Shown here piece by piece: positions 36,825 through 49,169 of a stretch of DNA of 64,000 nt (the stretch's first letter is position 1; every line of letters starts with the position of its first letter). A program made the position numbers and the translations under genes. A model generated the notes under the pieces. That model did no database searches and had not been told where the DNA came from. It saw only the letters and a list, made by a program, of their open reading frames with translations. The stretch comes from Oxyruncus cristatus (taxonomy: Eukaryota > Chordata > Aves > Passeriformes > Cotingidae): assembly GCA_013399855.1 (NCBI GenBank), contig VXAY01004360.1, positions 1,375,722 through 1,439,721 of the forward strand, in the 5' to 3' direction.

Positions 36825-39230
36825 CTAGCAGGCATCATGGCCCAGAGGCTGCTGCACACCTGCAACAGCCACCCCTCTGTCTGACCCTGTGTGTGCGGAC
36901 CAGGAGCCTTAGGGTGTGTTGGAGCAAGGAAGCAAGGGCATCTGGTGTGATGGGAGGGTGTAGGTGTATGGGCTTGGGAATCTGTCTGAAACTGAGCTGT
37001 CTTAGTTCTGTTGTGCAGGGAACAAGTTAACTGTGCTGTGTGAAATACCCCCACTTGTGTGCCTCTGAAGTCAAGGAGGTTGCAGTTAGAGAGAATATGT
37101 GGTTTTAACTGTTGGCAAAAGGATATAGACTTCACCAAAGTTGAATGAAATAGGAAAATAAAAGGCCAAAGAGCTAAGACTTGGGTTTATTTATTTTTTT
37201 CTAGCATAAGTGTTACTAAGGCAAGGTTACCTATTTCTTTCTTCACAAAGATTTCACTGTGATACTTAATCTTTCATAATAAAGCTGTACTTGCCTTATA
37301 CAGCTTGAAGGCAATGCTGATCACCTGCTTGCCCATGAATTTCAGGGGCTACTGCAGCTCTTGAAGTTATTTATCCTGTCACTTCATGCTGGGACTACTA
37401 AAATTCAAACCTATCCCATACAAGGGCAGTGCAAGATACTTGAAGACTTTCTGTAACATTAATAATAATCAATAAACACCAAGAAAGAGTCTGAGGGACA
37501 GAAACTTCTCCTGGACCAGTATCTTCTATTTAAGCACTCATGGAATATTCCTAGTGTTGCTCTGCCCTGCTTTCTGCATCACTCTGATGCTTCTGCGCAT
37601 GACCTTTCCTAGGCTCCTCATTGCCTTGTTAAGGGATTGAAAAACCATTGGGATGGATGTATAATGCTTTTTCACTGTTTATATACTACTTTCTTGGTGA
37701 GACAAGATGTCTTAATGAGCATTTAGAAGCTGTACAGCAATTTAATTTGAAAGTTACTGATGCTTTTAAGCATCAGTTAAATAGTTGTTTATGAGAGCCA
37801 CACTGAGTGTATGGAAACTGGAGTCAATAATAGGACTGGGCATTCCTGAATAGGAATTCACTGATAAATAGGCTTTTGTTTTCTTGTGTGGGGAACAATG
37901 TCTTCTCAAAATGGAGGTGTGTGGATAAACGGCAAGTAATCCTCTGGGAGGGAGGTTGTTTTTGAAGTGTCCCTGGGGATAGCTGCCTGGGAGGATGCTC
38001 CCATGCTGGGAGGGCCATGGCTCCCAACCTCAGCACAACCAAGGCTTCTCATTTAGGCACAGCTGCTAAATTTTGAATGGAAAAGCTCAAACCAAAATGT
38101 TTCATGGATAGTCTCTACAGCAGTTTTGCTTGGTTTGGATTCTGCCTTCCATAGGAAATTATGCTATTCCAAAACTGAACAAAAATGTAGATTCACATGC
38201 ACAGTTCCCCAAACAAAAGAGCACATATCCCAACTGTTTAATGCAGTGGTCCCTATTTCTGAATCAAATGCTAGTCAATGTGATAATAGTGCAAGAAATA
38301 AGACATCTCAATTTTATGAGTACATATATCATATAGAAGCTGATGAAATAACTTTTTTGATTGAGCAGTCTGGCCTGTATATTAGCAGAGCTGATCTATC
38401 AGTAACCAGATACGTTACTCTCACAACCAGTAGCTATAGGTACTGATATAGCCAGGTAAATACTGCTTCCAGTAACCAGACTGCTTTCATGCAGAAGCCA
38501 TACATGTGAGTTAACAAGGGTATGTGTTTAACAGTACAATAGCCAGCATAATTTGGACTACTAGGGAACTGAATCATCTATAATCGGGTATGAAGTCACT
38601 GAAGTATCTAAACAACACCCAGCTGCAGTGCTGATGTCACACATAAAACACAAAGTGTTCAGTCTGTCACAAGGTGTCCTCCTCATTAAGATGACGTCCT
38701 TGTTTTGCATAAGCATTGATTTTGCTGTAAGCAGCCTGGGATGATACAGAGGGTGCAGGAAAAGATTTGGAAATAAGAATCTGTGGAATAGCAACTCCAG
38801 CTTAACTGTTTTTAACTGAACCAGTTTCAAAGGACCTACATGTGGTAAGTAATAGGTGTGCAAGAGTTATGCTCTGAGAGCAAGAATGTCATTCTCTTGT
38901 GAAAATAAAATCCAGTTTGCTGCTGTCCATGTGATCAGATGTGAACTTGTACTTGTTTAAGCAAATCATCCAGAAAGTTCAAAGCTGGAGCTCAGCCAGC
39001 CTGTGCTTCCAAGGAAGATAAGTTCATAAGAATATTCAGAGAAAGAAAATGGGAAGTCAGGTATAGCAATAAAGTTGCTAGGTAGGTTTTAAACAGATCT
39101 TAAAGTAAATGATTCTGTAATACCCTGTATTCAACTGGTGTTAAACCAGAACCTTTTGAAAAACTACTGAGAATTTTGAAAAAATCTGATGATAAATTCA
39201 TGTGAAACTTGCATTTCTACTGTAAGACAC
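36825..39230. other. Gene-free stretch between the two LTR candidates
   Basis: No gene recognised. A 106-codon open frame at 38,126-38,446 on the plus strand has no recognisable domain and is taken as chance. Confidence 0.6.
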
Positions 39231-40417
39231 TGTAGTGGGTTTCTATGGCTGGGTTTTGGTAGTGGAGCGGGGGGTGCTACAAGTGTGGCTTCTGTTAGAA
39301 GCTGCTAGAAGCTTCCCCTGTCTGGTGGAGCCAAAGCCAGCCGGCTCCAGGACAGGGCTTTGTGCTGGTGGCCAAGGAATGCAAGCCCATCAGTAATGAT
39401 AGTAACACCTCTGTGATAACATGTTTAAGAACAGAAAGGTATTGCACAGAAAGATTTCTGGCCAGGGAAGAACGGAGTGAGAACATGTGAACAACAAGGC
39501 AGATTCCAAGGTCAGTGCAGAAGGAGGGGCAGGAGGTGCTCCAGGCTCTGGAGCTGAGGCCCTGCAGCCCATGGTGCAGACCATGGCGTTGGCAGCTGTG
39601 CCCCTGCAGCCCATGGAGGACCATCGGGGTGCAGGGACCCACTTGCAGCCCAGGGAGAAGCCCATGCTGGAGCAGGGGGATGCTCAAAGAAGACTGTGAC
39701 CCTGTGGGAGGACAAGATGGCGCAGGGTCCTGCTGGAGACCTGCAGCCTGTGGAGAAAGAAGCCCATGCTGGAGCAGGGGGATGCTCAAAGAAGACTGTG
39801 ACCCTGTGGGAGGACAAGATGGCGCAGGGTCCTGCTGGAGACCTGCAGCCTGTGGAGAAAGAAGCCCATGCTGGAGCAGGTTTTTCCTGGGTTGGACTTG
39901 TGGCCCCTATGGGGGACCCACACCAGTACAGCTCATTTGTGAAGGGCTGCACCCTATGGAGGAGTGACTCACAGGACAGAAGTTTTGTGAAGAACTATTG
40001 CCCATGGGATGGACTCAGGCCCAAGAGGTAAATCAAGGACTGTGTCCCATGGGAGGGACACCACAGGAGCAGGGAAGGACTACTCTCTGAGCAGAGGCAG
40101 AAAAAACAACTGACTGTAACCCCCATTCCCTGTCCCCTTGCACTGCTGGAAGGAAGGAGGGGTGGGGGGAAGGTGTTTTAAAGATTATTTTACTTCTCAC
40201 TCTTTTGCTCTGATCCTGTTAGTAATAAATTTAAGTAATATCCCCACTTTGAATCTGTTTTGCCTGGGAAGGTGACCAGTAAGTGACCTCTCTCAGGTTT
40301 TATCTGAACTCATGAATCCTTCACTGGCTTTTTTCTCTCCTCTGTCCAGTTGCAGAGGGAGAGTGGGAGAGTGGCTTTAGTGGGTACCTGGCACATGGCC
40401 GGGGTCAACCCACTACA
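39231..40417 (+). mobile_element. Endogenous-retrovirus-type LTR (solo), about 1.19 kb
   Basis: Begins TGTAGTGGGTT and ends AACCCACTACA, the TG...CA form of LTRs. The perfect inverted match extends outward to 14 bp (CACTGTAGTGGGTT against AACCCACTACAGTG, 39228-39241 and 40407-40420). An AATAAA lies at 40224-40229. The sequence closely resembles a widespread avian LTR family with GTGGGTTGACCCCGGC-type ends (minus-strand reading of 40,400-40,415). No gag, pol or env region is attached, so it is a solo LTR or an LTR-only element. No direct target-site duplication is evident. Class (ERVL or ERVK) is not decided here. Open frames inside it are not host genes. Confidence 0.85.
39661..39864 (+). repeat. 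Perfect 102-bp tandem duplication inside the LTR
   Basis: Two identical 102-bp units at 39661-39762 and 39763-39864, each beginning CCCATGCTGGAGCAGG, followed by a partial third unit that diverges after about 17 bases (CCCATGCTGGAGCAGGT). Because 102 is a multiple of three, the unit produces long repetitive open frames in several phases. Confidence 0.95.
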
Positions 40418-40420
40418 GTG

Positions 40421-43400
40421 ACTTGAGTGCATGTCTGTGACTTCAGCCAAGATCAACTGTTTGCAAGTTATTTGTCAGCCAATCAAATGTTGTGATAGTA
40501 TCTTCAGAAATAACTTGGATTGTTAACCTGACCAAAATACCAATTTTTTTTCCTGAGGGATAAAGAAAAAGCTAATGTTTTGGTAGTAATAGCAAACTAC
40601 TGGAAGCAAGCATTGCTTTATTCCACAGTGAGGCAGTCATGGTTTACCTAGTGACTTGTTTTAATCTCTTTAACATGTACACAGGGACGAAATGGAAGTT
40701 TTGCAACGTGTATCACTATTCCAGGGAGACTTGTGGTTTGAAATTTTTTCACAAGTGTAAGTTACATCATTTAGTAATACTGAATACAGGTTTCTGTCCA
40801 TTTTATTAGGAAAGTCTGTTAACCACATGTTTTTCCTCTATTAATTGTGGGGAAATATTGATTACGTGTGCCTTGTTAGTGAGTTACTACTTACAGTAGG
40901 TTTTTTTTTGAAAAAACATCTGAGAGGGAGCATAAAAAAGTCTTCACTGAAGTGCTGGGCACTGCAGAGCTCTGTCTGGGGGTGTATGGCTACAGAACAT
41001 GTTGCTTCAAAGTAGGTCTTTGAAGGTACATAAGGGAGAAAGCTCTTGGCACAATTGCTGAGGAATAGCTGGCATGGAAACAGCGTGGGGTTTTCTCTGT
41101 CCCACAGCACAAGACAGTCTTTTTAGGAAAAAGAGTCAAGGGTCTTTAAAGGAGAGACTTACGGGGACAGATACAAGGTTTCTGTAGGCAAACTTTGATC
41201 TTTTGGTAGTGACTCAGCATTAGCATCCTACTTCAATAGAAGTATCAATGGGAGAAGCTGCAGGTGCTTCTCAGAAGAATGGGAGTGGAAGGAACTTGTC
41301 TTTCATCTAAAAGCTATGGCTAAGGAACAGCAAAGCACTTTGAGCTGATTACATGCCGTAGTTTAATTTTTTCCAAAAAGTGGTTTGCTGCAAACTCACG
41401 AAGCATCCTTTAGGACTGCACCTTTTTCACATTAGGCTTTGTCCTTGTTATTTCCTTATGCCAGCAGGTATTAAAACTTGCCTGCATTTACTGCTGCAAA
41501 GAGACTCTTCTATTACACAGCCCTGGTTTGAGTGTAAGTTTGGGGTGCTGATATCTCTCTCACTTCACTCTCAGTTGCAGACCTTAAGAACTGTTCTTGG
41601 ACTTTCTCCAGGAATTCAGCTATTCATATTTTAAGGTTGGACATCTAAATATATGCAAGCTGGAAATAATTGTTGAAATGTTTTTTCAATGAAAAAGAAA
41701 TGGATGCAGCACAAGACTATGTGCTTGGAAAAGAATTGCAGCATTCAAGTGAACAGTTTGTAAAACTACCAACTTGTATTACATATTAATATGAATAGCT
41801 TTTACTTGGTTGAGTTTGAACTATGTCAGATTGTTGCCTTATATTAAAAATATCCATGGCATGAGATAGATATATTTTCATGAGACCATATGTCTGACTG
41901 CTTGCTGCTTCCAAGTTGTAGTCTGTTTATACTCCAGCACCTCCCTGAGAAGTGTGCAGTTGCCCTCTGTGCCCATGTTGCACTGTCTTCAAACAACAGT
42001 GTTTCTGGGCAAGCAAAATTTCCCTGGCACCATGCACAATATGGAGTTGAGGTCTTTGATTGCCAGCTTTTTGGAGGAGAGTCCTGTTCCTTCTATTTAT
42101 ATCTAAGGCATCTGTTGACATAAAGTGTCTGCTAAACTACTGCATTTTACAAGAGGACCCAGTTACTCAGCTCTAGACCTGGGACCTTGTGATGTGCAAA
42201 CAACATGTGCTGGTTCCTGTTCCAAGTATTTGTAATCAAATACTAGAAAAATAGAGCAAGTTAGGAGAATACTCACTCACCAGTGTGATTACTTATTGCT
42301 GGAATACTAAAAAAATATCCTTAAAAATTTGTGATTTAACAGTGTTTGGCATAAAAAAGCACAAAAAAGAATCTGCTGTTCTGGCTATAAAAGTCACCAC
42401 TGTGATTTTAAGTACTACAGTGCTGTGCCTTCTGAAACATATCTGTTCTATTAATACCTTATTCTAATAAAATGGAAAGCATTGAAAACTGTCAGAGGGT
42501 CAAATGGCTGGATAGCTATCATGTTGTTTATTGGTATTTATTCACTTGACTCTGAGATGGTATACTTCTAATTGGCAGGCAGGCAGACAAATGAATTGGC
42601 AATAGCTCTTTCTGCAATGTTCTCAGCAGCATGCAAGGGAACAGGAGAGGGAAGGAGAACCTCTAATAACATCATGCCTAGGGGGGAAATAACACTACAG
42701 AAATTCCAAAAATCAGAGCTGAAAGAATAAAGGAAGCTTCAGAGGAGGAAAACCTATGTGTGTGGAAAGTTCCATTGCACTGATAGCAGCTTGAGAAAAT
42801 GAATTAGAGACAACCTTTGCTGTTCCCCAGCAGACGGAGTTTTATAATCTCTTCTGTGCAGGGATCTCTCACGGAAAGTAGTGAGGAGCTCTCTGCATCA
42901 AAAAAATGGCTCTAAGCCTGAAGCTACAACTGGTCTAAGTTCAAAACAATGAAGGTTTGTTTGATTTTGAGTTTTACATTGTCCTCAGGGTTGTGGCAGA
43001 CCCATGCCTACCATGTCTTTTTCTTGCACTTGGATTAATGTGGAGCATAAAGAGTCCTCTGGACTAACATAGTAGAAGACAGTCAGGTTCTCTTTCATGT
43101 GCATGGATACATATTTGTGTCAGTTAAGCTGCTTTTGAGTTTTGAGGTACATCCTTCAGTAATCACAATAAAATTGAAGGTGAGAATTTGATAATACTGG
43201 GATGCAGTCCTAGATCCAGGTTACAAATTGCTTCTTAAATTTGAAAACTGAGAACTGGCAGCATTTGCTAGTTGTCTACTATATCTTCCTGAGCCTTGGA
43301 GCATGGGGAAATTTAACATGAATGCAGTTGGTGCCCAATGGGACATTCAGTCATTCTAGCACTGAAGAGGTTTAATGGGACCCAGTCTTTCTTCCTGGAA

Positions 43401-43639
43401 GGAAAAGCAAAGAAAAATGAGTTCTGCTGGTGATACTGACTCCTTTAAGACAGAAAAGAGCATAAAGGAAGAAACCAGATACTTCACTGTGGGTAAGGAG
43501 ATTAAAAAAAAAAAAAAGCAAAACAAAACCACAAACAAACAGGGAAATATAAGAAGGGTTTTAGAGACTTTCCAGGAATTTCAGTCAACAACCAGAAACC
43601 CAGATGTATAACAGCACTGGATCCATATGCTAACAAAAA
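40421..43639. other. Gene-free stretch
   Basis: AT-rich DNA, no recognisable gene or element. Confidence 0.6.
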
Positions 43640-43807
43640 TCGTAGAATCATAGAATCAGCCGTGTTGGAAAGGACCTCTGAGATAATCAAGTCCAACCCT
43701 TGATCGACTACCACTGTGGTTACTAGACCATGGCACTGAGTGCCACATCCAGTCTCATCTTAAAAACCTCCAGGGATGGAGAATCCACCACCTCCCTGGC
43801 AGCCCAT
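43640..43807 (-). mobile_element. CR1 LINE 3' fragment
   Basis: The plus strand begins TCGTAGAATCATAGAATCA, the reverse of the repeated CR1 terminus. It continues through GTTGGAAAGGACCTCTGAGA and TCAAGTCCAACCCTTGATC to CTCCAGGGATGGAGAATCCA. It matches the 3' part of the copy at 33.6 kb closely, so the same subfamily is likely, in opposite orientation. Confidence 0.92.
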
Positions 43808-45950
43808 TTGTTTATTAAAAAACAAGTGGAAAAATGGTGCTTCAAACTGGTATCAAATTATATTAAACGCTCAACTTTGTGAATGCTGGTTCTGGCATTT
43901 GAAGATGACTACCAAAACCTTGTAATGTCTGTCCATCATGATGATTACCACTGCTATTAATTATTCTCTTGTTCATTACCCTTTATCTCAGAAAAAAAAA
44001 ACCAACAAAAGCTGTCTCAGTAGTGAAATTTGATGTATTCTTTCAAGAGGCAGTAAGCAGAGATGGGATAGAAGGTAGGATGGGGAGTGACTGTTACTGC
44101 CTCAGACACTGATGCTTGCTTATTTCATGTCTAACAGACTTCCAGAAGGGAAGCAGGGCTTAAGGAAAGAAATAACTTTACATAGACATAACGGGCCCCA
44201 GAAGATTACCCTAAGTTACTTTAAATTTGATTAAACTCATGCCAGGATATTGCTTTCAGATACTCTGTTTAAGGGGAAAGTGGTTTAAAAAGTGTATGAA
44301 ATTTGGGACACAAATTAGCATTTTTACTCCACTATTCTCCTTCCTCTCTGGTTAGTAAATTGTAGCATGATTTTGAGAACACACTACGTAAAAAAACTGC
44401 AGGAATAGCCCATATTAAAATCTGGTGTCCCTACCATGCAAGACACACACTGTTTATGATATTCTTTCTGCTTTTTCTCAGTCACCAGCTGTGTAACGTC
44501 TATAAGAAAGACTCTTACTGAACATAACTCTACAGGTGACACGCTCATTTCCACTGCTGCTCTTCCCTGATTTTTCCCAGTATGAGCATCACTAAAATAG
44601 ATATCTACATAATGTCAGCTGCCATTTTGAGTCTCAATGACATAAACTCAAAGAAATCTATTTTATTGCAGTCTTCTAGTATCTTTTTGTAAAAAACTGG
44701 GAAACTGATTGTCTAAATCATGTCCTAAGTTATAGTAGGAAAGTGTTTGTGATATGATATGAATTCACCCTATGTATAATTTTTCAGGTATTTTATTCTC
44801 CCAATACCTCCAGAATAATTGAACAAGAATAAGCTAAGCGAGCCCAGCTGAGGTTAAAGTGGAGACTTGTGGTAGAGCATAAACTAAGCTCAGATCTCTC
44901 ATAACAGAAGCAAATATCCTTGTTTTCTAGATTTAAATGAAGTTTCAGAATTGCTTCTTGTCTTTAAAAGGTGCATCTTGGATGGTTTCCATTAGGCAAA
45001 AGCATAAGCTGGTCTTAGCGTGGGAGGAAGTGTAAGAAAAGGAAGAAACAAAAGACATTTTTCATAATCCCTGGAAAGTTTTCAAAAAAGAAAATACTAG
45101 TGCACTAGGGGGAAAAGTATGAAGAAAGTACACACAGCTGCTATCAAGATAATGATGCAGGGCTGATCACATGACAAGTGTTGGAATATGCTTCAGGGAC
45201 TGTAACTGCATTGCCAAAGGAAATCTGGTAGAAATTCCTTAAGTAAGCAGGAGATTTTGTTGATGGAAATCTGTTCTGCTTATGTACTTTTAGTTATAAA
45301 ATCACATTCAAGCTCTGTGTCCTGTTGGATCCCTGTCTAGGGAAGTTCTTACTGGAATTTAGATGAGTTTCTAGCATTAAAGAAAACTGCAAGTAACAAT
45401 AATGTTTGCATATTCTGGTTTACAATTTTAGTGCCCATTTAGTGCAGAATCCCCAGATCCTGGGAATCAAGGAAATTCAAGTCCTGGCTTATTGTCATGG
45501 AGTAAAGGGCTTTGTCATGTTCAGAAAAAGGTTCTTCTACACACACACTAAGCAAAGGGAAGGGCTGTGGAAAGCATGGCCTATCTGTGGGCAAAAGGAT
45601 GATTGCCACTGAGAAGGGCAAACAGCAGTTCCAAGGTGGGGCTGGAGTTAGCTGTTGCTAACAACATTAGCTGTTGCTAATTCAGCAGTGCCCAGAGAGG
45701 GATGCTGCATGTTTCTTAAGGCATAATGTGTTTTTTCCAGTGTTGTTGTGTATAGCTTCCAGTGTCCTTCTGATACTAACTTTTCCAGTGCCAAGGCCCA
45801 AAGGAGGAATAGGCAGGAATTTTTTTTTTTTTTTCAAGCTTTGACTTATCTAAAAGAAATTCCAGAACTCAAGAGGCAGTGGGCACAAACGGAAATATTT
45901 GTATTATATTTGAATGAAATACTTCATACTTTTTATGGTGAAGATGGTCA
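43808..45950. other. Gene-free stretch
   Basis: AT-rich, with short T and A runs. No gene recognised. Confidence 0.6.
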
Positions 45951-46102
45951 AGCAGTGGACCAGGTTGCCCAAAGAGGCTGTACAGTCTCTATCTTTAGAA
46001 AAATTTAAAAGCAGTCCTGACCAATCTGCTGTAGCTAACCCTGCTTTGAGCACGGGGTTAGACTAAATGATCTCTAGAAATTACTTCCCAGTGCAGCATT
46101 TC
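45951..46102 (+). mobile_element. CR1 LINE 3' fragment, old
   Basis: Blocks CAGGTTGCCCAAAGAGGCTG, TTTAGAAAAATTTAAAAGC, CCCTGCTTTGAGCACGGGGT and TAGACTAAATGATCTCTAGA are CR1 3'-end motifs in the plus orientation. More diverged than the 33.6-kb copy. Confidence 0.75.
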
Positions 46103-48834
46103 TGTGTTTTTTTTGAAGTAGAATAAGGTCTAAGCACTTAGCATCTTGATCATCTACTGAATAACCAGTCCTAGTGATATTTCAATGTGTCACTTAGAGG
46201 AAATAAGAATAGCTATTGGCCAATTTACAAGTGTCAGTGTGTTGAGGTTAACAGAAACATATCTGTGCCTCAAAGTCCTGCTCTCCAGTGATAGGCTCTG
46301 CAAGTGAGTTTACAGGAAATGGAGAAGCGTCATTAATTCAAGAATCTTGGAGTACGTATTTTGACATCAAAAGCAGCATTTCAGTTCTGTTTAATTGCCT
46401 AGATCAGAGACAGCAAGCTAGACAGTTCACACTTTTTAGCTGCCTTGCTAGAGATGTGTAAAACTAAAGGAAGTTCCTTCTTGTTTGATCCAAAAGCTGT
46501 ACACATAAAGTTAGATGTGCAAACACGCACCCATGCAGCCAAGCATAGGGAACCAGGTCCCTTGTGGCAGCCTGGGGGCCTTTATGATCCATAGTTGAGG
46601 GAGTGTTTGTGACTGAAAACTCCTGAGGTGTTGGCTTCCCTAATGATGCTCAGAGCACACATGAACACAAGGCACCCAGCTGCCCTTGCTGTGTCCATTC
46701 AAAAAAGCAGAGAGGGAAGCATTGTTCACCTCTTTCATAGTGACTTGGCAGCTGCTTGCAGCTCTTCCCTAGGAAGTGATAGTTCTGGTTCAGCTCTTTC
46801 TACAGTCTATCTCTTTCCAGCCACATCCCTAATTCACAAACTGGGAAACTGTCCAGGCTGGACCTGGACTGTGGCCTAGTTTTGCTGCAAGGAAGTGATG
46901 AGATCAAATTATGGCAGGCAAAGGCAACAGAATGAAAGATTGTACAAGTTTTGAGAACAGTAGGAAAGTGTTTCAGGTTTTGCTTAGGAAATCATAGGGT
47001 ATGATTTTGGTAACTTGAAGCAGAAGAACGATTTGATAGCAATGAGAGAAAAGCTTCTCTTTCCCTTTTATTCCCTTGTCTGGTGACAAATGCAACCCAT
47101 GTAGCATGGAGCTTTGCAATTTTCCCTCACAATCACAGCAGTCATGGTCGTAAGCCATCTTGTTACAGCGTTCACCTGTTGATCACTTTGTTAGAACAAA
47201 CAGACACTTCAGCCTGTTGTGTCTGCTTCACACACTGGCAATGAAATAATTAAGACTGTATGACAGCACTGACCAGCAACCCCAAATCCATGTGAAAACA
47301 CAGGGAAGCAGGTCTGACTATACTAAACTATTCTGCTAGCCGGGCTGGCTGTAGTTTTGGTCTGACACTGGATTTCAACTGTTTTTTGGTGGGTTATCTG
47401 TCATAACAATTGGAGCTGCACATTCTTCATCTAGATGATTAACATCAGATTATGGATTTTGTGTATTTGATTTCATCACTAAACTGTTCTCAGCCTTCAG
47501 CACTGTTTGAAGGACATCTGGCTGACAGGTGCCTGATCCAGAACTGAGGTTTCCAGGCAGAATTTCAATCAGGTCAGCAGTTCTGTTTTCAGGCAGAATA
47601 CTGGGTGATGTAGGAGGGGGTTATCCTTCACTGCTTTCTCACAGTGCAATGATTACTGATAAATCAGTTAATGACAGTGCAATGGTAATCCTTTTAGCAG
47701 GTAAGTAAGCTGAATTCAGTATTTCTGTACTTCTTATGCCTCCTTTTAATTGAAAATAAAACATTTAAACCACCAAACAAACACCCAAGAAACATTCTTA
47801 GATTTTCTTTTTTTTAATTGGTTACATTCTTGAAGGAAGATTGATAAAGTTGTGCCTAGGCATAGCTTAAGGCTTCTCCATTTACACCTACAGAAACTGT
47901 CTAATTCAAGGTGGTCTGTAGTATCCACCATGTTGCATTTCAGGGCTGACTTGTAAGTACAGCACTGTAGCAATGTGTGTGTCTAGATATCAGATCTGGC
48001 TGGGATTTTAGGTAAGAGAATGAGAGCAGCTGTCTCTTTGAAGGCAAGAAAGTGCCAGCGATTTAAAAGGAGACCATAACTGTAAAAGAAGACTGTATGA
48101 AATGGCAATAAATCAAACCTGCCTTGTAAGAAATATGAAGTCTGATCTGTGGGTCATTCAGCAATATCAGAAAAGCTGTGTGCTTACTTATGTGAGAATA
48201 TAGCTTATAAAAACACTAATCCAAAGTACAGTTTGGACTTTATTTTTCTGCATGATTTTTTGGTTTTTTTACAGTCAATGCTGGCTTGCGTTGACTATAG
48301 AATTAGGTCAATTGCTTTGTGATGTCCTGGTGGAATTCACTTTACTATGTCTGTTCATCTGATGGCCATTATCTCTGTTACCCATGAGGACTGAATAGCA
48401 GAACCACAGAACCAAATACATTGGTTTTTTTCTGCATCTTGAAGTAAGATTTAACAGGCTTGTTTCCTGTGCCATAGGCAAATTTTTCTTTCCTAACCTG
48501 ATTTTAAAAGAAAAATAAAATATAAATTTTTCTTTCTCCTATTGGGTTTTACAAAGCTGAGTATTTGCAAACTGCAAGAGTGATTTGGATGGGACATGAG
48601 CTAAATGCTAACTCATGTAAAAACAATCGAGTTAAACAGTCACTTCAAAACAGATTTCTGAAGATTTTTTTTTTTTTAGCTTCTTTTCAGAAGCTGATGG
48701 GTCTGATGTAGAGGAGCAATTCTTGAGCAATTCTTAAGTATATGAGTTCTTTAATTATAAATGCAGCTCTTCATTTTGCATTCTAAATGGACACCACTGT
48801 CTGTATAATACTCAGAAGAGAAAGCAGTCAGATT
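46103..48834. other. Gene-free stretch
   Basis: Nothing recognisable. AT-rich, chance open frames. Confidence 0.6.
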
Positions 48835-49165
48835 TCATAGAACCATAGAATGGTTTGGGTTGAAAGGGAGCTTAAAGATCACCTAGTTGCAACCCTCCTG
48901 CCATGAGCAGGGACACCTCCCACTAGACCAGGTTGCTCAGAGTGCCATTCAACCTGGCCCTGAACACTTCCAGTGATGTGGCATCCACAACTTCTCTGGG
49001 TGGCCTGTTCCACTGCCTCACCACCCTCACAGTAAAGGCTTTCTTCCTAATATCTAATCTAAACCTACTCTCTTGCAGCTTGAATCCATTCTCCCTTGTC
49101 CTGTCACTACATGCTCTTATGAAAAGTTCCTCTCCATCTTTCTTGCTGACCCTTTTTAGGTACTG
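48835..49165 (-). mobile_element. CR1 LINE fragment with C-terminal ORF2 remnant
   Basis: Minus-strand CR1 piece. The plus strand opens with the CR1 terminus (TCATAGAACCATAGAATGG). The minus-strand frame encodes [19 protein letters not shown] and PPREVVDATSLEVFRARLNG, a CR1 ORF2 C-terminus from a different subfamily than the 33.6-kb copy. 5'-truncated. Confidence 0.92.
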
Positions 49166-49169
49166 GGAG

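Noticed and set aside
38126..38446. 106-codon plus-strand open frame
   Set aside because: No motif recognised; a second overlapping frame in another phase suggests chance.
39515..39967. 150-codon repetitive open frame
   Set aside because: Lies inside the LTR and results from the 102-bp tandem unit, whose length is a multiple of three.
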